A DNA stretch of 64,000 nucleotides, taken from assembly GCF_042652785.1 (NCBI RefSeq), contig NZ_JBHSHD010000007.1:496001-560000 (forward strand), read 5' to 3'. The position numbers were made by a program, and so were the translations under genes. The stretch comes from Dokdonella_A ginsengisoli (GTDB lineage Bacteria > Pseudomonadota > Gammaproteobacteria > Xanthomonadales > Rhodanobacteraceae). A model generated the notes under the pieces. The model was not told where the DNA came from and did not search any database. It saw only the letters and a list, made by a program, of their open reading frames with translations. This document shows positions 56,581 to 64,000 of the stretch, one piece after another; position 1 is the first letter of the stretch, and each line of letters begins with the position of its first letter.

Positions 56581-57783
56581 TCAGTCCGGCCACACCCGCC
56601 ACAGTCCGGAGTTGTAGTACGCGTAGCCGTCCTTGATCTGCTGCTGGTCCTTGGGATCGTCGCCGTACGGACCGCCGTTGAGGTCGGTCGGATCGCCCCA
56701 TTCGGGCCTGGAGGTGCCGGCCTGCTCCTGCGCGTAACCGGCCGCGCGCAGGCCGACGTTCTCCGGAATGCCCATCGCCGCGGCGACCACGCCGTAGTGG
56801 AAGTTGCCGAAGTTCTCGTACTGCGCGCCCTGCTGCTTGAAGTCCCACGGACCCTTGCCCTGCACCTGGCCCTTGAACCAGCCCAGGTCCTGCGGGAACG
56901 AATGCTGCTGCGACTGCGCGATGTTGGCGTCCATCGAGACGCCCGGCGGCGCCTGCGGCGTGTCGATCAGCCCGGCCTGCGTCGCCTCCGCGCGCGAAAG
57001 CACGCCGCCCATCGCCTTGGCGACGTCGTCGACGTAGGCGCCGGCGCCGAGCAGGCCGACGTTGTCCCCCTGCATCGTCTTCAGCTGCGGCATCGCCGCG
57101 GCGAACACGGCCGTGCGCGTGTCGAGATCGCTGCCCTTGGCCGCATCGAGAATGCCGACCAGCGCCGACGGCTCGTAGCTGGTGGTGCCGGCGGTCTGAC
57201 CGGAGAAATCGGCGATGTAGCGGCGCCCCATGGCGACGGACATGACGTCGGCGAGCTGGTCCTGGCTGAGCGAATCGACCGCCTGCCGGAACGCCGCCGG
57301 ATCGTTGCCGAGGCTGGCCAGCACCTTGCCGATCGCCGCGGTTTCCGCGTTGCCGTAGGTGCCCTGCGTCGCGCTGTAGTCGGCGTTGATGGAATCCTTG
57401 CTGGACTGGACGAAGGCGGCCTTCGCCTCGGGCGTGCCGTGGCTGGCGACGGCGTCGGCCAGCGCGCTGCGTCCGCCCGGACTGCCGTCGAAGGCCTTGA
57501 CGAAGCGCGTCAGCTGGGTGCCGTCGAGGCCGTCGGCGAGCTTGTTGAACAGGTCCTCGCGCTCGCCGGCGCTGAGGGAACCGTTGAGCCCGTCGATCTC
57601 CTGCGTCCAGTTCTTGAGGTCGTCGTCGCTGAGCTTGCCGATGAACTCGTTGCGCTCCTGCGGCGAGAGCCCGTTGACGGCGTTGCTGATGTCGTCCAGG
57701 TCGCCCTTGGTGACGTCCCAGTCGAAGATGCCCTGTTCGAGCCGGTCCTTGGTCAAGGATACGGCGGCGTTCACATCGCCCAT
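56581..57783 (-). CDS. Polymorphic toxin 44-like protein
   Basis: 400 residues from the ATG at 57781-57783 with AGGAG ahead. The N-terminal ~260 residues are helical and repetitive (LSPQERNEFIGKLSDDDL; LSAGEREDLFNKLADGLDG). The C-terminal ~120 residues match the bacterial toxin 44 domain: NFGNFHYGVVAAAMGIPENVGLRAAGYAQ, TSRPEWGDP, GGPYGDDPKDQQQIKDGYAYY. In polymorphic toxins that domain is predicted to be a nuclease-type effector. No signal peptide, VgrG, PAAR or Rhs part is visible, so the export route is unknown. It could also be a self-protein of another role. Confidence 0.7.
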   Translation of the reverse strand: MGDVNAAVSLTKDRLEQGIFDWDVTKGDLDDISNAVNGLSPQERNEFIGKLSDDDLKNWTQEIDGLNGSLSAGEREDLFNKLADGLDGTQLTRFVKAFDGSPGGRSALADAVASHGTPEAKAAFVQSSKDSINADYSATQGTYGNAETAAIGKVLASLGNDPAAFRQAVDSLSQDQLADVMSVAMGRRYIADFSGQTAGTTSYEPSALVGILDAAKGSDLDTRTAVFAAAMPQLKTMQGDNVGLLGAGAYVDDVAKAMGGVLSRAEATQAGLIDTPQAPPGVSMDANIAQSQQHSFPQDLGWFKGQVQGKGPWDFKQQGAQYENFGNFHYGVVAAAMGIPENVGLRAAGYAQEQAGTSRPEWGDPTDLNGGPYGDDPKDQQQIKDGYAYYNSGLWRVWPD

Positions 57784-58162
57784 GAGATCGCTCCTCGGCA
57801 GCTGCGACGATACGGCGGCGGCCGGCCGATGCGGCGCGAACCGGCACGCTCCGGGGCACACTAGCCGCAGCCGCCCCGCCCCGCCATTGGGGATGACCCT
57901 AGGGCGCCAGCCCACCGCGCGAGGCGCGGAGCCGGCCGGCCGCGCCCGCAGTGACCTTCGACACTGTGCCCCCGCGCCCTCGGAGCCTAGGCTCGCCTGC
58001 CGTTTTTCAAGGCGCCGCGCCCCGCCCGCCGGGCCCGGCGCGCCGCCTTCCCGCCGGCCCCTCCTTCGGCATGCGGCGCCGGCGCTCCGCCGACGACGCG
58101 TCCGACTGGACGTAGACTAGGCGGTTCACTGCCTTTCCTTCGAACGATACGGAGCTTCCACC
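57784..58162. promoter_or_regulatory. Divergent intergenic region of 379 bases
   Basis: No gene is seen. It is very GC-rich and holds the promoters of the toxin-like gene (minus) and of the first M13 peptidase (plus); no clear boxes can be named. Confidence 0.4.
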
Positions 58163-60196
58163 ATGCGGAAATCAATGAACCTCGCGCTGGCGATCTGCGC
58201 GGCTCTCTCGACCAGCGCGATCGCGGCCAGCCAGGCCCCGTCGTTCGACATCAAGGACCTCGACGCCAGGATCGCCCCGTGCGCCGACTTCAACGGCTTC
58301 GTCAACGCCAAGTGGGTCGCCGCCAATCCGATCCCGGCCGACCGCACGCGCTGGGGCGCGTTCGACCAGCTGCGCGAGAAGAGCCTGCAGACGCAGCGCG
58401 TCATCGTCGAGAAGGCGGCGCGCGAGGCGAACAAGGCCACCGCCGGCTCGATCGAGCAGAAGATCGGCTGGTTCTACCGCTCCGGCATGGCCGAGGGCGC
58501 GATCGAGAAGGCCGGCTACTCGCCGATCAAGGGCGAGCTGGCCAAGATCGACGCGCTGAAGTCGCCGGCGGACATTTTCGCCTACGTCACCGGCAGCTTC
58601 GCGCAGGGCCGCGGCCCGCTGTTCTCGATGGGCGCCAGCGCCGACTACAAGAACTCGAAGGTGCAGATCGCCTATGCCTACCAGGGTGGCCTGGGCCTGC
58701 CGACCTCGGAGTACTACTCCAAGCCCGACTACGCCAAGACGCGCGAGGACTACAAGGCGCACGTGGCCAAGGTGCTCGAGCTGACCGGCGTCAAGGCCGC
58801 CCAGGCCAAGCAGCAGGCCGAGCAGGTGCTGGCGTTCGAGACGCGCCTGGCCGCCGCCTCGCTGGCGCCGGTGGAACTGCGCAAGCCGGAGAACCAGTAC
58901 CACTTCATCAGCCTCGCCGACGCCGACAAGGCGACGCCGAATTTCTCGTGGACAAAGTTCTTCGCCGCGCAGAAGGCCGACATCCAGGGCGGCTTCTCGC
59001 TGTCGCAGCCGAAGTTCTTCGCCGAGATCGACAAGATGCTGGCCGACGTGCCGGCCGAGCAGTGGCGCGCCTACCTGCGCTTCCACACGGTCGATTCCGC
59101 CTCGCCGTACCTGTCCAAGCCGTTCGCCGAGGAGAACTTCGCGTTCTACGGCAAGACGCTGAACGGCCAGAAGCAGCAGGAACCGCGCTGGAAGCGCGTG
59201 CTCGGCGCCGTCAACGACACCATGGGCATGGCGCTGGGCGAGCTGTACGTGGCCGAGGCGTTCCCGCCCGAATCCAAGCAGCGCGCGCTGCAGCTGGTCA
59301 CCAACGTCAACGCCGCGCTGAAGACGCGCATCGAGCACCTGGACTGGATGAGCGAGGAAACCAAGAAGAAGGCGCTCGAGAAGTGGTCGACCTTCCTGCC
59401 GAAGATCGGCTATCCGGACAAGTGGCGCGACTGGTCGGGCCTGACGGTCTCGGCGGACGACTACTTCGGCAACGTCGAGGCGGCGATCAAGTACGACTAC
59501 GACTACGACATCGCCAAGATCGGCAAGCCGACCGACCGCCTGGAATGGGGCATGACGCCGCAGACGGTCAACGCGTACTACAACCCGACCGACAACACGA
59601 TCAACTTCCCGGCCGCGATCCTGCAGCCGCCGTTCTTCGACCCCAACGCCGACGACGCGATCAACTACGGCGGCATCGGCGCGGTGATCGGCCACGAGGC
59701 GACGCACGGCTTCGACGACGAAGGCAGCCAGTTCGACGCCCAGGGCAACAACGCCAACTGGTGGACGAAGGACGACCGCGAGAAGTTCGAGTCGCGCACC
59801 GCCAGGCTCGTCGCGCAGTTCAACGAATACGAGCCGCTGCCGGGCAAGCACGTCAACGGCCAGCTCACGCTGGGCGAGAACATCGCCGACCTCGGCGGCA
59901 TCAACGTGGCGCTCGACGCGCTGCGCATCGCGCTGCAGAAGAACCCGGGCGAGGCGGAGAAGAAGATCGACGGCTACACGCCGGACCAGCGCTTCTTCCT
60001 CAACTTCGCGCGCATCTGGCGCGGCAGCACGCGGCCGCAGCGCCAGGAAGTGCTGCTCAATTCCGATCCGCACTCGCCGGCGCAGTACCGCGCGATCGGC
60101 GCGCCGTCGAACATGCCGGCGTTCGCCGAAGCCTTCCAGTGCAAGGCCGGCGATGCGATGGTCCGCGACGGCGAGAAGCAGGTGAAGATCTGGTGA
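58163..60196 (+). CDS. Secreted M13 (neprilysin/PepO) metallopeptidase, copy 1
   Basis: 677 residues with GGAG ahead of the ATG. Signal peptide residues 1-23. Active site: HEATH at 511-515 (HExxH) and ENIAD at 572-576 (third zinc ligand), NAYYNPTDNTINFPAAILQPPFF (substrate-binding NAYY), and the C-terminal CxxW-like AFQCKAGDAMVRDGEKQVKIW. It cleaves oligopeptides outside the cytoplasm. A close paralogue lies 297 bases downstream with a repeat-rich gap between, a tandem duplication. Confidence 0.95.
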   Translation: MRKSMNLALAICAALSTSAIAASQAPSFDIKDLDARIAPCADFNGFVNAKWVAANPIPADRTRWGAFDQLREKSLQTQRVIVEKAAREANKATAGSIEQKIGWFYRSGMAEGAIEKAGYSPIKGELAKIDALKSPADIFAYVTGSFAQGRGPLFSMGASADYKNSKVQIAYAYQGGLGLPTSEYYSKPDYAKTREDYKAHVAKVLELTGVKAAQAKQQAEQVLAFETRLAAASLAPVELRKPENQYHFISLADADKATPNFSWTKFFAAQKADIQGGFSLSQPKFFAEIDKMLADVPAEQWRAYLRFHTVDSASPYLSKPFAEENFAFYGKTLNGQKQQEPRWKRVLGAVNDTMGMALGELYVAEAFPPESKQRALQLVTNVNAALKTRIEHLDWMSEETKKKALEKWSTFLPKIGYPDKWRDWSGLTVSADDYFGNVEAAIKYDYDYDIAKIGKPTDRLEWGMTPQTVNAYYNPTDNTINFPAAILQPPFFDPNADDAINYGGIGAVIGHEATHGFDDEGSQFDAQGNNANWWTKDDREKFESRTARLVAQFNEYEPLPGKHVNGQLTLGENIADLGGINVALDALRIALQKNPGEAEKKIDGYTPDQRFFLNFARIWRGSTRPQRQEVLLNSDPHSPAQYRAIGAPSNMPAFAEAFQCKAGDAMVRDGEKQVKIW

Positions 60197-60231
60197 GGTG
60201 CCGCGCCCTCTCCTGCGGAGGGCTGCGTTGC

Positions 60232-60460
60232 GTCCTCTCCCCGTGCGGGAGGGGACGCCTTGTTTCTTCTTCTCCCGCAAGCGGGAGAAGTCTGCTTTTT
60301 TCTCCCTCTCCCGCTTGCGCGAGACGTTTGCTTTTTCCTCCCTCTCCCGCCCGCGGGAGAGGGCCGGGGTGAGGGTGCCTTTCGCGGAACGCCGCGCAAC
60401 GTCCCCCTCACCCGCCGCGCTGCGCGCGTCGACCTCACCCGCGCGCGGGAGAGGTGACCG
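60232..60460. repeat. Cluster of CTCTCCCGC/GCGGGAGAG hairpin repeats
   Basis: At least five hairpins, including CTTCTCCCGC-AA-GCGGGAGAAG at 60269-60290 and copies near 60235, 60302, 60338 and 60434. The last one matches the element at 20637 in reverse complement. The gap separates the two M13 genes and holds no gene. Confidence 0.75.
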
Positions 60461-60493
60461 CAGCGTTTCTTTCCGAACATCGGAGACCTCCCC

Positions 60494-62533
60494 ATGCCGC
60501 CTCTCTCCCCCCGCCTGATCGCCGCCGCCGTCGCGTTCGCGCTCGCCGGACCGTCCGTCGCCGCACCCGCCGCTGCGGTCTTCGACCCGAACGAACTCGA
60601 CCCGAAAATCTCCGCCTGCAGCGACTTCAACGGCTACGCGAACGGCAAGTGGATCGCCGCCAATCCGATCCCGGCCGACAAGACGCGCTGGGGCGCGTTC
60701 GATGCGCTGCGCGAGCAGAGCCTGGCCGCGCAGCACAAGCTCGCCGAGGCCGCCGACGCGAGCGCCGACAAGGGCCAGGCCGGCTCGATCGAGCAGAAGA
60801 TCGGCTGGCTGTACCGCTCCGGCATGAACGAGGCCGCGATCGACAAGGCCGGCTACGCGCCGATCCAGCCCGAACTCGACGCGATCGCCCGGCTGAAGGA
60901 CCGCGCCGACGTCGTGACGTGGCTGGGCAAGGCCTTCGCCGAGGGCAACGGCGTCGGCTTCCGCTTCGGCCCCGGCGCCGACTTCAAGAACGCCAGCCGG
61001 CAGATCGCCTTCGCCGGCCAGGGCGGCCTCGGACTGCCGACGCCGGACTACTACACCAAGGATGAGCACAAGGCCGTGCGCGAGGCCTACGTCACCCATC
61101 TCGCGCGGCTGTTCGAGCTGAGCGGCGCGAAGGCGGACGAGGCGCGCCGCAAGGCCGACGGCGTGCTCGCCTTTGAGACCCGCCTGGCCAAGGCCTCGCT
61201 GTCGCGCGTCGAGCTGCGCGATCCGAAGAACCAGTACCACTTCGTCGACCTCGCCGCGGCGAACAAGGCGACCCCGCACTTCGACTGGAGCGCGTTCTTC
61301 AAGCACCTCGGCGTCGCGCCGGGCGACGGCTTCTCGCTGTCGCAGCCGAAGTTCTTCGCCGAGTTCGACGCGATGCTCGCCGGCCTGCCGGTCGCGCAAT
61401 GGCGCGACTATCTCGCCGCGCACACGCTCGACGATGCCGCGCCGTACCTGTCCAGGCCGTTCCAGGAGGCGAGCTTCGAGTTCCACGACAAGACGCTGAA
61501 CGGCCAGCCCGAGCAGCGCGCGCGCTGGAAGCGCGTGCTCGAAGCGGTCAACGACGCGATGGGCATGGCGCTCGGCCAGATGTACGTGAAGGAGTACTTC
61601 CCGCCGTCGGCGAAGGCGCGCGCGCAGCAGCTGGTGGACAACGTCAACGGCGCGATGAAGGCGCGCCTGGAAAAGCTCGACTGGATGAGCGAGGCGACGC
61701 GCGCCAAGGCGCTGGAGAAGTGGTCGACCTTCCTGCCGAAGATCGGCTATCCGGACAAGTGGCGCGAATGGAATGGCCTTGCGATCGTGCCGGGCGACTA
61801 CTTCGCCAACCTGCGCGCGGCCGCCGCGTTCAACTATCGCTACCAGCTCGACAAGATCGGCAAGCCGACCGACCGCTACGAGTGGAGCATGACGCCGCAG
61901 ACCGTCAACGCGTACTACAGCTCCGGCACCAACACGATCAACTTCCCGGCCGCGATCCTGCAGCCGCCGTTCTTCTACGCCGACGGCGACGACGCGATCA
62001 ACTTCGGCGGCATCGGCGCGGTGATCGGGCACGAGTCCGGCCACGGCTTCGACGACAAGGGCAGCCAGTTCGACGGCGCCGGCAACAACGAGAACTGGTG
62101 GACGAAGGAGGACCGCGAGAAGTTCGACGCGCGCACCGCCAGACTGGTCGCCCAGTTCGACGGCTACGTGCCGCTGGCCGACCATCCCGACCAGCACGTC
62201 AACGGCAAGCTGACCCTGGGCGAGAACATCGGCGACCTCGGCGGCCTGGCCTTCGCCTACGATGCGATGAAGAAGGCCGGCGAAGGCAAGCCCGATCCGA
62301 AGATCGACGGCCTCACGCGCGAGCAGCGCTTCTTCCTCAGCTGGGCGCGCGTGTGGCGCGGCAACATCCGCGACAAGGCGCAGCTGGTGCTGCTCAACAC
62401 CGATCCGCACGCACCGGCGAAATTCCGCGCGATCGGCGCGCCGTCGAACATGCCCGCCTTCGCCGAAGCGTTCGGCTGCAAGGCCGGCGACGCGATGGTG
62501 CGCGACGCCGGCAAGCAGGTGAAGATCTGGTGA
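60494..62533 (+). CDS. Secreted M13 (neprilysin/PepO) metallopeptidase, copy 2
   Basis: 679 residues with GGAG upstream. Signal peptide of about 22 residues. Active site HESGH at 513-517 and GENIGDLGG (third ligand). NAYY motif VNAYYSSGTNTINFPAAIL. The C-terminal AFGCKAGDAMVRDAGKQVKIW is nearly identical to copy 1. The two copies share layout end to end but differ through the middle, so the duplication is old. Different substrate specificities are likely. Confidence 0.95.
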   Translation: MPPLSPRLIAAAVAFALAGPSVAAPAAAVFDPNELDPKISACSDFNGYANGKWIAANPIPADKTRWGAFDALREQSLAAQHKLAEAADASADKGQAGSIEQKIGWLYRSGMNEAAIDKAGYAPIQPELDAIARLKDRADVVTWLGKAFAEGNGVGFRFGPGADFKNASRQIAFAGQGGLGLPTPDYYTKDEHKAVREAYVTHLARLFELSGAKADEARRKADGVLAFETRLAKASLSRVELRDPKNQYHFVDLAAANKATPHFDWSAFFKHLGVAPGDGFSLSQPKFFAEFDAMLAGLPVAQWRDYLAAHTLDDAAPYLSRPFQEASFEFHDKTLNGQPEQRARWKRVLEAVNDAMGMALGQMYVKEYFPPSAKARAQQLVDNVNGAMKARLEKLDWMSEATRAKALEKWSTFLPKIGYPDKWREWNGLAIVPGDYFANLRAAAAFNYRYQLDKIGKPTDRYEWSMTPQTVNAYYSSGTNTINFPAAILQPPFFYADGDDAINFGGIGAVIGHESGHGFDDKGSQFDGAGNNENWWTKEDREKFDARTARLVAQFDGYVPLADHPDQHVNGKLTLGENIGDLGGLAFAYDAMKKAGEGKPDPKIDGLTREQRFFLSWARVWRGNIRDKAQLVLLNTDPHAPAKFRAIGAPSNMPAFAEAFGCKAGDAMVRDAGKQVKIW

Positions 62534-62560
62534 GCGCGCGACGTCGCCGTCGCTGAACGT

Positions 62561-62590
62561 GAAACGGCGCCTTCCCGGCGCCGTTTCGTT
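62561..62590 (+). terminator. Rho-independent terminator candidate after M13 copy 2
   Basis: GAAACGGCGCC (62561-62571) and GGCGCCGTTTC (62577-62587) make a perfect 11-base stem with a five-base loop, 28 bases after the stop. The T run is short (GTTT). Confidence 0.65.
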
Positions 62591-62699
62591 TCGACAGCGA
62601 GACCGTACGCCTCTTTCGGCCTCGCCGCGCTGCAAGTTTCATTTCCACCGTGGTCGCGCTAGGTTCGCAGCTTCCCTGATGTGTGGAGCCCGCGAACCG

Positions 62700-63980
62700 A
62701 TGAAGAAATCCCTCGCCCTTTCCTTCGCCGCCTTGCTCGGCGCCGCGAACGCCGCGGCGGCCGTGCCCGAATACGCGCAGTTCGAACTGCAGGCGCGCAG
62801 CAACCTGCTCGTCAACGACGAAGGCTTCAACCTGCCGCCGGGCACCTCGTTCAACAGCATCTCGCCGCGCATCAACGACGCGCAGCAGGTCGCGTTCAGC
62901 GCCGGGCTGGTGCCGATCGACGGCGACCAGACGCGTACCGGCGGCGGCGTCTGGCTCGGCGCGCACGGCGCCGGCTCGATCGTCGCGGTGCACGAAGTGC
63001 CGGCCGGCGATCCGGAAGATCCGCCGTTCATGATCGTCGCCGACACGCCGGGGCTGAACGCGTCCGGCGCGATCGCCTACTACACCAGCGTCGACGGCGG
63101 CACCTACACCCTGCGCAAGTACGACCCGGCCACCGGCGAATCCAACCCGGTCAGCCTGCTGCCGCTGACGCCGTCGTCGATCTCCAATCCGGACATCGCC
63201 GACGACGGCCTGATCGGCTTCAAGGCGCGCATGGGCCTGGGCTACGGCCTGGCCACCGCCGGCAACGGCACGCCGGCGATCTACGCGGTCGACACCAGCG
63301 TGGAAGAGACCAGCCCGTACGCGTACATCTACTCGCCGGCGACCAACAACGCGCACCGCATCGCCAGCAAGGTCAGCACGACCGACTACGATCACAACGA
63401 GATCCGCCTGTTCACTGGCCCGAACGAGAGCGAGCTGGTGGTCGCCGACCGCGCCACCGACACGACGTCGCCGTTCGCCGGCTTCGACAACGGCCTGGGC
63501 CTCAACCAGCTCGACGCGGTGGCGGTGGTGGTCAAGCTCGCCGACGGCAACGTGCGCGCGGTGTATCGCTTCACGCCGGGCGAGAACGGCATCGAGGCGA
63601 CCGAGATCGCGCGCGTCGATCCGGCCGGCACGATCCGCGAGATCGAATCGTTCTCGCCGGTGCTCAACGACGCCGGCTTGGTCGCCTTCCGCGCCAGGGA
63701 TGCGGACGGCCAGGCGATCTACGTCGGCGACGGCGAGTCGCTGATGCGCGTGGTCGGCAAGGGCGACGTGATCGAGACCGATCTGGGTACCGCGCAGATC
63801 GGCCAGCACGACGATTCGCCGGTGTTCAGCGGCAAGCCTGCGATCAACAACCTCGGCGACGTCGCGTTCGTCGCCGGCGTGCATCCGCAAGGCGACAACC
63901 AGACCGAATGGGGCTCGGGCGTGTTCGTCGCCTACGCGCCGGCGAACGACGCGATCTTCGCCGACGGCTTCGACGGTTGA
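62700..63980 (+). CDS. Exported repeat protein with F-x-D-G-F-D C-terminal tag
   Basis: 426 residues. Signal peptide residues 1-21 (SFAALLGAANAAAA). The mature part has recurring NDAxxVAF-type phrases (INDAQQVAFSAG, NASGAIAYYT, LNDAGLVAFRA, INNLGDVAFVAG), the short repeat pattern of DUF7453-like exported proteins. It ends DAIFADGFDG (codons 63948-63977). The final ten residues share their first nine with the FG-GAP protein (DAIFADGFD), in DNA as well as protein. Function unknown. It follows the M13 pair and a terminator. Confidence 0.8.
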   Translation: MKKSLALSFAALLGAANAAAAVPEYAQFELQARSNLLVNDEGFNLPPGTSFNSISPRINDAQQVAFSAGLVPIDGDQTRTGGGVWLGAHGAGSIVAVHEVPAGDPEDPPFMIVADTPGLNASGAIAYYTSVDGGTYTLRKYDPATGESNPVSLLPLTPSSISNPDIADDGLIGFKARMGLGYGLATAGNGTPAIYAVDTSVEETSPYAYIYSPATNNAHRIASKVSTTDYDHNEIRLFTGPNESELVVADRATDTTSPFAGFDNGLGLNQLDAVAVVVKLADGNVRAVYRFTPGENGIEATEIARVDPAGTIREIESFSPVLNDAGLVAFRARDADGQAIYVGDGESLMRVVGKGDVIETDLGTAQIGQHDDSPVFSGKPAINNLGDVAFVAGVHPQGDNQTEWGSGVFVAYAPANDAIFADGFDG

Positions 63981-64000
63981 ATCTGGCCTGCAGCCGGCGC

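Noticed and set aside
58172..62635. Minus-strand open frame spanning both M13 genes
   Set aside because: It is the reverse-complement shadow of two duplicated genes with full active sites, and it also reads through the hairpin repeats.

Overview
The window is GC-rich chromosomal DNA from a gammaproteobacterium, most likely of the order Xanthomonadales (Lysobacterales) and close to Rhodanobacteraceae such as Dokdonella or Tahibacter. This rests on three things: very high third-position GC, the gene order leuS-lptE-holA-nadD-rsfS-rlmH-maf-rng-yhdP-tldD with yjgA and pmbA, and several exported proteins ending in a short F-x-(D/N)-G-F-(D/E) tag. The order and genus are inferred from recall of gene order and protein character, not from a search. 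No tRNA, rRNA, CRISPR array, transposase, phage gene or plasmid origin was found.

Layout. 1-10.7 kb: a partial DUF4870 membrane protein, pmbA (tldE), divergent yjgA (darP), then a minus-strand operon rng-yhdP-tldD-glycosidase-like protein. 10.9-16.2 kb: an accessory block of an exported adhesin-like protein, a divergent membrane-bound winged-helix/TPR regulator and a small tagged exported protein. 16.3-18.8 kb: maf, a small exported protein, rlmH, and rsfS with a long Lys/Ala-rich N-terminus. 18.9-23.0 kb: a second accessory block (a tagged seven-repeat FG-GAP protein and a DEAD-box RNA helicase). 23.2-28.9 kb: nadD, holA, lptE, a GST and leuS, the last four joined by ATGA overlaps or short gaps. 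29.1-35.1 kb: ECF sigma factor, Ser/Thr kinase and a tagged exported protein on one strand. 35.2-42.9 kb: amidohydrolase, Fe superoxide dismutase, a frameshifted MFS transporter with a divergent cysteine-containing repressor and paired operators, an XRE repressor with its membrane partner and operator, a CnoX-like thioredoxin/TPR protein and an MFS exporter. 43.1-46.4 kb: DUF4442 protein, methyltransferase, TIGR03032 protein and a GNAT-like protein. 46.5-56.4 kb: a tagged reprolysin-like metalloprotease, a kinase/FGE fusion, a DUF502 membrane protein, an SRPBCC protein, an M14 carboxypeptidase and a small hypothetical. 56.5-64 kb: a toxin-44-like protein, two tandem M13 metallopeptidases and a tagged exported protein.

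How the genes work together. The housekeeping genes form what is normally a compact cluster for tRNA charging, LPS assembly, replication, NAD synthesis, ribosome assembly and RNA decay. Here it is split by blocks of secreted and regulatory genes. The accessory genes lean towards export and proteolysis (one reprolysin, one carboxypeptidase, two M13 peptidases and five tagged exported proteins), as expected of a protein-degrading environmental bacterium.

Two features stand out. One is the shared C-terminal tag on five otherwise unrelated exported proteins; I know of no named sorting signal that matches it. The other is a dense set of short palindromic and heptameric repeat families. Copies lie between genes, twice inside essential reading frames (leuS and the DEAD-box helicase), and once across a stop codon/start codon junction.
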